Shown here piece by piece: positions 21,413 to 31,900 of a DNA stretch of 64,000 nucleotides. How positions within the stretch are numbered: the stretch's first letter is position 1; every line of letters begins with the position of its first letter. This DNA comes from Malachius bipustulatus (lineage: Eukaryota > Arthropoda > Insecta > Coleoptera > Melyridae), in the NCBI GenBank assembly GCA_910589415.1, contig OU342630.1:1984001-2048000 (forward strand). The letters are read 5' to 3'. The notes under the pieces were generated by a model that was not told the origin of the DNA, did not search any database, and saw only the letters and a list, made by a program, of their open reading frames with translations. Made by a program: the position numbers and the translations under genes.

Positions 21413-21660
21413 TCAAAATAGCCAAACTGTTAGAGTTTCGGTCAAACGATCTTTAAAGTGCAGCATAGCTTTGTTTGGTCACTGCTTGGTTGGGTGACCA
21501 ATTACAGAGGTGAAAAAAAGTTTCGTGACCGATCGTGCTCCGGGTAGGTACGTTAAAAAGAAGATCCCAGCTGCTTCACAGCAGTCGTTAGGTTACGTCA
21601 GAGGCCCTTGAGGTTACTTGAGAACTTCTGACACTTGGGCTCCACCACAGCCATAAAATA
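21413..21660 (+). mobile_element. 5S-rRNA-derived SINE, copy 3
   Basis: It has the same layout as the copies at 7901 and 20685. The promoter core is more diverged (TGCTTGGTTGGGTGACC within 21477-21499), and the 3' block is GGGCTCCACCACAGCCA with an AATATTTAT tail. It begins at the ATTGG where the mariner repeat is interrupted. Confidence 0.75.
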
Positions 21661-21661
21661 T

Positions 21662-22062
21662 TTATGCATAAAATAGTGAAATGCAGGTCTTAGTATAAAG
21701 CACATAAAGTGCAATTACTAGCCTGTTAGATGGGGTCAGAGAATTCCTCCATCGCCCTAACAGTTGTCATGATGGCAGTGCCCGAAACTCCAACGTAGAG
21801 AGTTTCCACATTCCGGATACTCCAGATGCAGCACACTGATGAGTTCCAGTAGAGCGAAACATGTGTCTGTGCTTGTTCTGGTACTCTGACTGGCTCTCCT
21901 GTTGTATGTGGAAACTCTCTACGTTGGAGTTTCGGGCACTGCTCTCATGACAACTGTTGGGCGATGGAGGAAATCTCCGACCCCATCTAAGAGGCTAGTA
22001 ATTGCACTTTATGTGCTTTATACTCAGAGACCTGCATTTAACTCTTTTATGCATTAATCGTT
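21662..22062. mobile_element. Penelope-type terminal fragment: inverted repeat around a hammerhead
   Basis: Arms of about 150 bp (21662-21815 and 21918-22062) are inverted copies. Shared blocks include AGCACATAAAGTGCAATTAC and CCCGAAACTCCAACGTAGAG with their complements. A central segment of about 100 bp carries the hammerhead motif. Hammerheads in this compact form are known from the repeats of Penelope-like elements. No GIY-YIG or RT coding part is present here, so this is a non-coding terminal remnant or a small derivative. Confidence 0.6.
21831..21872 (+). ncRNA. Minimal type I hammerhead ribozyme motif
   Basis: Conserved core: CTGATGA (21836-21842) and GAAAC (21856-21860). Stem II is GTTC (21843-21846) with GAGC (21852-21855) around loop CAGTA, allowing one G-U pair. 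Stem III is very short, AC(A) with (T)GT around an ATGT-type loop, ending at GTC (21865-21867); cleavage is predicted after C21867. Stem I is GCACA (21831-21835) with TGTGC (21868-21872), and an extra A-T pair is possible. All catalytic core positions expected for a hammerhead are present. The short stem III is typical of the Penelope-associated form, which often works as a dimer. Confidence 0.8.
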
Positions 22063-22099
22063 GAGTATACTTATCTTCCCTCTTCTTATACAATATTTA

Positions 22100-22236
22100 T
22101 ATCGTTCTCCGAGAGGTTCGTTAAAAAGAGGGTCCCGGCTTCTTCATAGCAGTCGTTAGGTTACGTCAGAGGCCCTTTAGGCTACTTGGAAACTTCTGAC
22201 ACTTGGGCTTTACCACAGCCATACAATATTTATTTA
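22100..22236 (+). mobile_element. 5S-derived SINE, copy 4, 5'-truncated
   Basis: Only the 3' half remains, from CTCCGAGAGGTTCGTTAAAA through GGTTACGTCAGAGGCCCTTT to GGCTTTACCACAGCCA and an ATATTTATTTATT tail. The 5S promoter part is absent. Confidence 0.7.
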
Positions 22237-22579
22237 TTGGCGTAGATCATGGGTTTTTTAGGTTTCACACACTTTGAACTTCTACGCCAATGGATTTTTT
22301 TTTTAATGTCGAGTCGATTGATCAACTCATTTTCTATAATAATGGAATTCTTGATAAAAGTCGCCAAACCTTATCGTTTAGAAGAAAATCGCATTTGAAT
22401 GTTGAAATGTAAGTACATTTTATTAACCTATACTTTGCGACCGAAACAACGTGCAGTGAAAAAAATAAGACACTGCCTATAAAAACTGTTCAAAGTATTC
22501 ACCATTCACACGCATACAAGAATTTAAGCGTCAAAGGAAATAAACATTATTCTTTGCGTTATTCCTTCATCATTCCTAA

Positions 22580-23290
22580 CATCATTTGTTGGCTCTTGAA
22601 TACGCTGCCACAGTTGTCCCTCGTTATTTACGGGTGTTTTCCAAAACTCCAAAATGTGGAGGAGCTCCATCGTGCATAAACCACATATCTCTCCAAAGTT
22701 GTAAAGGTAAATCTTCTAGCAAATCAAACAACGTATTTTACAGGTGTTGCAAATAAATTTCCAATGTTAGTCGTTGAGGTAGAATAACAGGACCAACAAT
22801 AAAATTTCCTATTATTCCGGCTCACACATTAATTCTAAATTGATGTTGAAAATGATTAACCCTGGTTGCATGTGGATGTGCTCATTATGAAAATTAATAA
22901 TACCTCTTCTTGTGAAACATGCTTCATCAGTAAACAAAATTTTTCTGCCAAAGTTTAGGTCCACTTGTCTTTGCCTATTTATCAGACGACAAAAAGTCAT
23001 GCTCTTTTCAGGGTCATTCGGTATCAGGTCTTGAACTGCCATCTTATGGTTCGGATAAATTTGTTGTTCCTTAAGATCTCTTGGATCAACATCTTTAGAA
23101 ACTCCCATTTCACGACTTATTCTCCCTTTTGTAGGAGTCCCTACAAAACGATTTCTGCCATAATCAAGAGATTTTGAAGCAAACTTTCCAGTATCTCGAA
23201 GACGCCTCTCAACTGCAGCAAATGTTGGAATACTTGGTATATGACGATCTGGAAATCGTTCAGCTATACCCTGACACATTCACGGCCATT
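22580..23290 (-). pseudogene. Tc1/mariner-superfamily transposase
   Basis: An open frame (23279-22812) reads V-E-R-R-L-R-D-T-G and R-I-S-R-E-M-G-V-S (helix-turn-helix region), then I-L-F-T-D-E-A-C-F-T-R-R-G with the first catalytic Asp. Beyond a stop the strand continues with V-G-P-V-I-L-P-Q-R-L and L-W-R-D-M-W-F-M-H-D-G-A-P-P-H-F, the second catalytic Asp. The third catalytic block is missing or unrecognisable. It lies between long terminal inverted repeats, so it is the resident transposase. Stops and an incomplete C-terminus make it inactive. Confidence 0.8.
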
Positions 23291-23935
23291 TCCTTGGCAA
23301 TATCCAAAAACCAATAACATATCGGTATATTCTTCGTTGGTGTATTTTACAGCCATAATTTAAAAATAAAGTCAACACTTCCACTAAATTACAAAATTTT
23401 ATACTAAAATTGACATTACACTATTATTTGCATTAAATACCTGATATCATAGCAACTATATCAATGGCGTTTGATTCATTTGATTACATTTAAACATTCA
23501 AATGCGATTTTCTTCCAAAAGATAAGGTTTGGCGACTGTTATCAAGAGTACAATTTTTTTTATAAAATGAGTTGATTAATCGACTCGATATTTAAAAAAA
23601 ATTAATTCCATTGGCGTAGAAGTTCAAAGTGTGTGAAACCTAAAAAAACCTATGATCTACGCCAATGAATCAACGTCATGGGTAATTTTAGTATTCCAAT
23701 TTTTGTCCCATATGAAACCATGACATCATACCAAATTTAATCAAAATCGCTCGTGCGGTTAAGTTTTTAAAATCAAATAACGATTTTTAAATTGACACTG
23801 AGATCTTGTAGTGGCTAAACCACGCAACTTTGCACAAAGATAAGTCGGCTTGAATCGACTTACTTTCATCCGAGGAACACGAGGTAAAACGTTGTAAAGA
23901 CCTTTTAGAGACACCCTGTATAGATAATATCCTGT

Positions 23936-24180
23936 AGGTACAGTATGTGCTTATTGTAGCGTCTATTAAAACGAATAAGTATACCAGATTTCAAAAAACA
24001 TCTAATTTCGAATTGAGCGTTGCGTGCGGATTACCGTAATTTAAACGTTACTAGGCCTTATCTAACGTCTTGAGCAGTTCGGAGGTGAGAGGTAATCATT
24101 GTGTTAAGGCGTCAACTCATAGCTGGAACTTGATTTCTCGGTAACGAGGGAGGTGCTCGCGGTAACAGTCCGTGGGAGGG
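23936..24180. other. Stretch next to the errantivirus 3' end
   Basis: No coding signal was seen. It may contain the end of the 3' LTR of the neighbouring element, but the border cannot be placed because the other LTR is not in the window. Confidence 0.3.
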
Positions 24181-25302
24181 TTCTTATACAAGAATTGAAA
24201 ACTCGTGTAGAGTTAATTGTTCAGGGAAGGGAATAATTGGCAGGCGGCGGGTGAGTAAGTTTCCGTCACGCCAACTACAATAAGTGATCTATATTACTCC
24301 GTTCTTAGAAAGAGAAGTACATAATATAAAGGTACAGAATTGCATTGCTTAGTATAAGTAATATTTATATTGCTAATATAAAAAGAAATAAACAACATTG
24401 CCGGTATCAACACTCTATAAGTTTGATAATAAACCTTTTTTTCGATATCTATCACGAGAAAGAAAAAAAAGCAAAAAACTAGAAATAAATCGAAGATGAG
24501 CATCTTTTTTGAAAAATTATTTACTTACTTTATTTTATAATAGAAAACGTTAATTCTACAAAAGAGAAAATTAGCGTCTATTTCGTGTGCTGGTAAGACT
24601 AAGAGTGATTAATTAATATTTTTTCTGCGACGGGCTAAAAGTTTGACCTTTTTTTCCCCGTTGACAGGTAGAAAAATGCCTCATTATATGAGCTGCATCT
24701 TATCGGGGAAAAAATGAATTAGCAGGGAAAAAAATGTGTACTTTTTTTCCCGAAAAGGCGGCTACTATTAACACTCAAATATCATTAAATTTATATCAAA
24801 TACGTAAAGGAAAGTTACCTTATTATCCAAATGGCAATTATTAAGGGAGTTTTCATAATAATCACTATCCATATTATTAAATTCACTCATCGAAAACTAA
24901 CAAGAATCTTTGCAAAACTGTCTTCAATTTTAATTACATTAATATGACGTTTATGTAATAATTAAATCGTTTCGTTACCCAGGCAACGTCAATTACGATA
25001 AAAGACAGTTTGGAAATCCAAGTTTAACAAAAATCATTTTTCCGACATAATTTTCAGTTATCTAACTACGTTTTTCGACATTCTAGCACTGATATTTCTT
25101 CTCGCAGAAAAAAAAATTATATTACACACAAGAAAAAAGTGCGATGTTAGCTCTCGATGTGTTTGTTATAATTCATATTTAAGATCTAAATGGTACATCT
25201 AGATAACAATAGGGACTATTTTTATAAGCTAGACAATATTCCTATGAAATCCTTCAAAGATGCAGAGCTTGCTTTAGCCGTGAATATCTGGCGTATGTAA
25301 CT
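24181..25302 (-). repeat. Candidate 3' LTR of the errantivirus
   Basis: On the minus strand the sequence after env reads AAGGACGAAGG (a purine-rich tract, about 25303-25314), then AGTTACATACG. That resembles the AGTTA start of gypsy LTRs after their polypurine tract. A TATA-like CTTGTATAAGAAC lies near 24181-24193. Without a second LTR the length and end are guesses. Part of the interval could be unrelated DNA. Confidence 0.35.
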
Positions 25303-25309
25303 CCTTCGT

Positions 25310-26690
25310 CCTTAAGATGAAAAAATAATGCAGTTATTTTTGGAATTTCTTACGGGACGTATTTCCATCATTTCGATGTTTTCAATTTCTTTCGTTTTTA
25401 AGTTTTCTACATTTCTTCTTTCTAAATGCAAATAATACAATTATTATTATTGCGACGATTATTATTATTATAATTATTGTCGATGTTGCTAACATGAGAC
25501 CATGGTAAGTATTGGTTACTTCTTTTATTGGTGTCATTTGATTGGGGATTTTATTGACTTCATAGAGGCTTTGGAAATCAATTTTTGTTAAGTTTTTTTC
25601 TTCGTGTTTTCATCAACTACGCTTCAAATTTAGATAGAATTAATTAAATGACTTCCCATATTGAATTTGAGGATTGTTCATAAATTTCATTAAATTTATT
25701 CGTCGTACTTCATATTCCCTTGGAATTTCGATAAGTGAAGATGTTGCAATTTCTACAAAAAGGACCGGTTCTGCATTTGCTGAGAATTTTCTCCTTCTGC
25801 GATGGTAGCATTAGTACATTGGAGTTGGTGACTTGCTTCAGAATTGTTTCTAGAATGTTTCTTTTCGTGACGTAGCAGTCTTCGGGAGTTCTGTCTTCAA
25901 GAAGTTGAAGACTATACCTAGTTGTCTCTTGGAACGAAGTTTTCTTGGCAATAATATATTTTCTCAACCGCTGGGCATTCTTTTTCTTCTAGCTGGGATA
26001 CTTCTTTTGCTCGTGCCAAGTATGGATAATTAGGAGTGAATATTTTATCACTTTGGATAATAGGATAAATACGGAAGAAATCTAGAGAATTGGATTTCAA
26101 TATAATAGGAACATGAATTATTGCAAAAATCAGTTTTGATTTGGAGAAGGTTATTTGTGTTCCTAGGAAGAGATAATAAGTAAGTATGTTCTCAAATTTT
26201 GGAACTTCGGTTTCTTTATAAATTTTCGCCAAATAATTTATCATTTATTTAATTTCGTTACTTGATATTATTAAAACTGTGAAAACTATTTACTTTAAGA
26301 ATAAGATAGTGTTGTCAACATTTTCCATGAATGTGATTAAATTCTGACAGTCCAAGTCTGTTTCTTTTGTCTGGACTCAAGGCAAATAAACTTACTTGCC
26401 TTGAAACGTAACATAATTTTCTTAGCTGCTAAGTTCCTTTGATGTGGAAACTTCGAATTTCTCTGAACTCTCCTTTAATTTTTCTCGATTTTGTCCCAAT
26501 ATTGTTAATGATTTATATAATGATCAAACAATTTCTTATACAAAGATATTTGTAAATCCGTTTCTTGTATTATTTATTTTTGATTTTGTTGTAATTGGTT
26601 GATAGCCTTGTCATACCTTTCACCGTCATCGGAGTCAAGATTTTCGAATAGCCATTTATTGACTTTACCTATATAAAATATGATGTTCAA
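25310..26690 (-). pseudogene. env: Errantivirus envelope gene, C-terminal block
   Basis: Minus-strand frames, shifted against each other, show the parts of an insect retroviral F-like Env: a K-W-L-F-E-N-L-D segment after the fusion-peptide region (about 26600-26660), an ectodomain frame (26244-25918), a cysteine-containing membrane-proximal part (25967-25710), and a membrane span of isoleucines followed by a basic R-K-K-K-C-R-K tail (about 25400-25500). Env mediates cell entry in infectious errantiviruses. Here stops and shifts break it. Its 5' parts lie at 28641-28860 and 44447-44688, separated by later insertions. Confidence 0.75.
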
Positions 26691-26694
26691 TATA

Positions 26695-28632
26695 CCGCAA
26701 AGTGAGTCATCAAAATAGTGCAAAATGTTAACTATCGAGCGGCAAAACCGCTTGCTTGTAAAATTTGGAATAATTGTTTAAATTTTAAGAAATTTTGCCG
26801 CAGGGTACGAACTACCGGCAAAAAATTGATTGTTTTATTGAGCTACAAGAGCTGATAAGCTTATCTTTATTATTGATTAAAATACAATGGGTCTACTTTT
26901 ATTCTCTGTCTTCTTTAATCTACTGCTATACACCTCATCACATACTCTCTTGTACGTCTGAGATTTAACCATAAGCTTATCTTATCTGTTTTCTTGTTAA
27001 AAAAGCGTTTATCGCACTTGCAGAAGCCAAAGTAATTTCAGTAGCGTTTCAAGCGTTGGGTAAAAAGCAGTAAGTGTTGGAGCAATTTTTAAAATTCAAA
27101 TAGATTTTTGTGTTTGAGTGATTATTGTGTTGAAAAACAAAAAAAATATGGCCGATAACATGGTTGTTAGGAAAAACAAGCGTATCACTCTGATACCGGA
27201 AGTGAAAATTTTAATTAAAAACGTTTTTGATGGTCTAAGAGAAAGAAATCCTAATTTATCCGTGACAGAAGCAGTGTTAATATTATGTATCAGCTTAACA
27301 AAAATGGGGGAGAGCAGCTAAAAGAAGAATCTAGCTCTACTACCAAAGTAGAAACGCGTGAGAAAAAAATGATCATTCTTGACGAGGACACGAAAAGATC
27401 CATTCGTCGGAAAGTGCATTCCTTTTTCTTTAAAAATGAACTGCCAACTTTGGCAAAAATTTCAGCCGCTGTTAATGCTGACGCCGATATGCCAAAAGTG
27501 TCAATGCGAGTGCTAAAACGAACTCTCCATTCTATGAACTTCCGATATTTGAAAAGAAATCGAAAGAGTGTTCTTTTAGAAAAACCTGACATCGTTTTAT
27601 GGCGACGTAACTACTTGCAACAAATTCGTCAATACAGGATGGAGAATCGCAAGATTTATTATATGGACGAAACATGGCTAAACGAATGCCATACCGTTCA
27701 GAAGGTTTGGCAAGAGCTTAATGTCACCAGCAGTCGACAAGCTTTCATGGAAGGTTTATCAACAGGGTTGAAAGCTCCTTCCGGTAAAGGAAGACACTTA
27801 TTAATAATCACGCACATTGGCAGTGATAGTGGTTTTGTAGACGGCGGTGCATTAATATTTGAATCAAAGAAGGATGGTTTGCTTCAATTACACCAAAGTT
27901 GGAAGCAGGTTCTGTAGTGGTGATGGATAATGCACCATATCACAGTCGACGGCTAGAGCCATTGCCAACGTCAAGTTGGAGAAAAGGGCAAATAATTGAT
28001 TGGTTGAAAATGAAAGATATTGCCCACGAAGAAACCATGCTAAAAGTGCAATTATTGGACTTGACTCGTCTTCATAAAAAAGTTTTGTATGAAGTATGCT
28101 GTAGATGAATTGGCTCGGAAACATGGTATTATTATTCACCGTTTGCCTCCCTATCACTGTGAGTTGAACCCAATTGAGTTAATCTGGGCTCAAGTAAAAT
28201 CTGAGGTAGCAAGGCAAAATAAAACCTTCAAGAAGTCAGAAATAAAAATCTTATTAGATGAAGCATTAGGTCATGTGACACCTGAGAATTGGCAATAATG
28301 TATCCAGCGTATTTTTAAAGAAGAATCTCGTATGTGGGATCTGGATGTACGCGTTGAAGTAATTGTTGAACCTTTAAGTTTTGTTGTTAAAGAGAACAGT
28401 GATAATGATTCCGAAACTGATTGTGATTCCGATAGTCCATCTGAAGTTTAGAAATTAATCTTATTTGGTATGTACTTTTCTTATCATAACATGTCATTAT
28501 CTCATATAAACACTGTATTTTTCTGCAATATTCTCAGTTAGTTCATCCCATATCAGATTATTATGCACGGCTATGAAATTTCTTACTCCGCGCGTCTCTG
28601 TCCCCCGTTTGATGCGATGATTCACTTTGCCG
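26695..28632 (+). mobile_element. Tc1/mariner-superfamily DDE transposon inserted in env
   Basis: Terminal inverted repeats are CCGCAAAGTGAGTCATC at 26695-26711 and the complement of CGGCAAAGTGAATCATC at 28616-28632 (15 of 17 identical). Env coding resumes on both sides. The TA-rich flanks are compatible with a TA target. It encloses the transposase pseudogene at 27118-28451. Total length is about 1.94 kb. Confidence 0.75.
27118..28451 (+). pseudogene. IS630/Tc1/mariner-superfamily transposase, long D2-E spacing
   Basis: The N-terminal DNA-binding part (27118-27400) is rich in K and R. It is followed by I-Y-Y-M-D-E-T-W-L-N-E with catalytic Asp at about 27666. The second Asp is in V-V-M-D-N-A-P-Y-H-S (27926-27928), and the Glu in N-P-I-E-L-I-W (28176-28178). 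The D2-E distance is about 83 residues, much longer than the 34-39 of classic Tc1/mariner, because a helical insert (W-L-K-M-K-D-I ... L-L-D-L-T) lies between. Frameshifts near 27300, 27897 and 28095 and a TAA at 28296 break it. The acidic tail ends D-S-P-S-E-V at 28449. Confidence 0.85.
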
Positions 28633-28640
28633 TTTATAGG

Positions 28641-28860
28641 GTAAGCGGTATAGTCCATACCGGATTTTTTTCTAAAAAAGGAGAGTCCTCCTTTTTTCAC
28701 GAATATGTGGCTGAATATTCTCAAATTTTCTTTGAAGATTGTTTATCAAAAATTTAGTTCTGTCAAACATATTTTCAGCTAATTCATGGTATGAAATTGG
28801 ATTGGTAGCGTTAACAATTAAAATACTATTCTTAATTATGTGAAATGTTTCTTCAATATT
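28641..28860 (-). pseudogene. env: Errantivirus envelope gene, middle block
   Basis: The minus-strand frame reads from the right through an amphipathic region (E-L-A-E-N-M-F, F-L-I-N-N-L-Q-R-K) to a basic R-E-K-R site (about 28690-28710) where processing into two subunits would occur. Shortly after, the frame breaks and the DDE transposon begins. The right border is the (AAT)n tract that leads into the Dong cluster. Assignment rests on the order of parts shared with the C-terminal block and the signal-peptide block. Confidence 0.7.

Positions 28861-28861
<1 letters not shown>

Positions 28862-28928
<67 letters not shown>
28862..28928. repeat. (AAT)n microsatellite, about 22 units
   Basis: This is a pure trinucleotide run. 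It is the outer border of the Dong stack and the remnant of the TAA tail of the CR1/Jockey-type LINE that lies beyond the stack. Confidence 0.9.
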
Positions 28929-28929
<1 letters not shown>

Positions 28930-31900
28930 CAGCTTTATTATGCGCACCTATTACACAGTCACAAAACTTGAAACAGACAAAACACAGTACAGACAAATAT
29001 TACACCAGGAATTCACAAAACAGTATCCAAACGCACAAGTCACGGAGCAGAGGATAGCTGACCAGCGAAGAGCAATCGTAGCACGTAACCTCATTCCGCA
29101 GACAACACTCGAGAACATTAAACAGCAGGTTGCTCAAGAGTTGCAACAACGGGAAAATACTACAAATACGCAGATAGAAGAAACCGCAAGTACACCTCAG
29201 GAAGACAACAGAGATACAACATTAGCATACAGCCTCACGGAAGAAACAATAAATACACAGGAGACCATGGACACTGAGCTTGTTGAGGCCCTTGAGAACT
29301 CATTGCAAACAGCATTGTTACAATTCACAGGAACGGACCCAGCAAAAAGACACAAAATACCCAAGATACATACATCATCTAAACTCGAAAAAACTCTTCA
29401 ATACATGAATAAGTATATACTCCCACAACATATACGGGAAGATTCCACACTGACAGATACACACACACTGATATATACTGCAGCAGTAGCGGTAGTTAGG
29501 TATCATGGCCTAAAAACAAGACCTCAGGACTCGCAGACACAACATAAACAAAACAAACCGGCCTGGGAGCGTCGGCTTGAATCGCAGATAGACGAAATTC
29601 GACGAAATCTGGGCCGACTCACACAATATCTACAAAATAATAGATCCAAAACACTGATGAAGCATATGCACCACATTTTCAAGACGGTAAAAACTCACAC
29701 AAAACATGAACATCATAACCAACACATCACTGAATACATGGACACCTTGAAACAGAAACTTGCAGCCAAAACGCAAAGACTACGTAGATACAGAACATGC
29801 ACTCAGCGAAAACAACACAACAAACAGTTTACAGAAAACGAAAAAATATTCTATAGAAACATGAATCAAAATAGTTCACAGAAAAATAACTATGAAACAC
29901 CCACAAGAGAAGAACTCATACGATACTGGTCGCCCCTTTGGTCCAATCCGGTCCAGCATAGCAAGGACGCGAGTTGGATCAGAGAGGAGGAAAAACATAA
30001 ACAAAACATCACAGACATGCAATTCAGCGAGATTACACCACGAGACATAAGCGATACAATCAAAAACATTCATAACTGGAAGGCACCCGGGATAGACAAC
30101 ATCCATAACTTCTGGTACAAGAAGTTCACATGCCTACATCCGAAACTGGCCACACATTTTACAGATATCCTCAATAATCCGCAGAACACACCTGCATTCT
30201 TTACACAGGGCATCACATATATGATGCCAAAAAACAATAATACAGAAAACCCTACACAATACAGACCAATAACATGTCTCCCAACAATTTACAAAATTCT
30301 GACTTCAAACATAACAAACAAAATATACTCTCATCTGGAACACAATAACGCATTTACAGAACAGCAGAAGGGATGCCGCAGAAACCACATGGGATGCAAG
30401 GAACAACTCCTTATCGACTCAGTGGTTCTGCGTCAGGCACATAGACAACATAGACAATTAAACATGGCATACATAGATTACAAAAAAGCATTTGACAGCA
30501 CACCACATACTTGGCTGATACACATATTAAACATTTACAAAATTCACCCCACGCTCATCGCCTTCCTCGAGAACATTATGACACACTGGAGAACTACACT
30601 ACGTCTTACGCTCAATAAAACAACTATAACTACAGAAGAAATACCTATACGTCGAGGCATATTCCAGGGGGACTCATTGAGTCCACTGTGGTTTTGCCTT
30701 GCCTTGAATCCACTCTCAAACATGCTGAATAATTCAAATTATGGATTCAACATCAGAGACAACAAAACAACGCACTATACTCTGTCGCATCTGCTATACA
30801 TGGATGATATAAAATTATACGCATCCACACAAACACAGCTGCAACATCTGCTGAAAATTACACACACATTCTCACAGGACATACATATGGAGTTTGGGTT
30901 GGAGAAATGTAAAACTCTCAACATCGAAAAAGGAACCCTGGTGGCAGGTGAATTCGCTCTTGAAAATGGCGACAAGATTGAATCCATGGAAGAGGGCGAG
31001 GTCTATAAATATCTTGGTTTCCAGCAGGCCAAGCTCACAGAACATACACAAATAAAACAAACACTAAGAAAAACATACATAAACAGACTAAACCAAATAT
31101 TAAAAACAAAACTGAATGCCAAAAACACAATAAAAGCAATAAACACATACGCTGTACCGACACTGACATACTCGTTTGGAGTCATACAATGGACACAGAC
31201 AGACTTAGAAGACCTCCAGAGGAAAACCCGAACAACACTCACAAGACACAAACAACATCATCCTAAATCAGCCACAGAAAGGCTAACTCTACCTAGAGAG
31301 ATGGGGGGAAGAGGCCTTATTGACATACCCAATCTGCACCACAAACAGATAAATAATCTTCGAGAGTTCTTTCACGCAAAACAAACCACGTCCAAACTAC
31401 ACAAAGCCATAAATATCGCAGACAGAAACAACACACCTTTAAACCTACATAACAAAAACTTGGAGCTACACATAACAGATAATAATACAAAACAGCAGTC
31501 GTGGACCCAGAAGGAACTCCATGGGAGACACCCCCATGAGCTGAGCCAGAATCATGTCGACAAACAGGCGTCGAACAAGTGGCTTAGTTGTGGGAACCTT
31601 TTTGGGGAGACCGAAGGGTTCATGATCGCTATACAGGATCAAACAATAAATACTAAAAACTACAGAAAACATATACTCAAGGACACCACAATCACAGACG
31701 ATACATGCAGAAAATGTCATTTATCACAGGAAACAATACAACACATTACAGCTGGATGCAGAATACTTACACAAACCGACTATCTACATAGACACAACCA
31801 GGTGGCGAACATTATACATCAAAAACTCGCAGCTCAGTACAAACTCATCGACATGTATACACCATATTACAAATACAACCCGCAAACAGTATTAGAAAAT

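Larger units (their letters stand above)
21165..23935 (-). mobile_element. Tc1/mariner-type transposon with long TIRs, itself interrupted
   Basis: The right terminal repeat (about 23490-23935) ends in GAGACACCCTGTATA. The left one is split into 21165-21412 and 22237-22405 by an insertion (21413-22236). Pairing words include TGCTCCTC-free blocks such as CCTCGGATGAAAGTAAGTCG with CGACTTACTTTCATCCGAGG, and ATTGGCGTAGATCAT with ATGATCTACGCCAAT. The inner part of each repeat carries its own TTGGCGTAGA/TCTACGCCAA palindrome. A transposase pseudogene lies on the minus strand between the repeats. The CAGGGTGTCTC end relates it to the foldback elements of the window. Confidence 0.7.

Noticed and set aside
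28672..28947. Minus-strand frame beginning with a long isoleucine run
   Set aside because: The isoleucines are translated (ATT)n microsatellite. Only the part after it, the env block, is real coding remnant.
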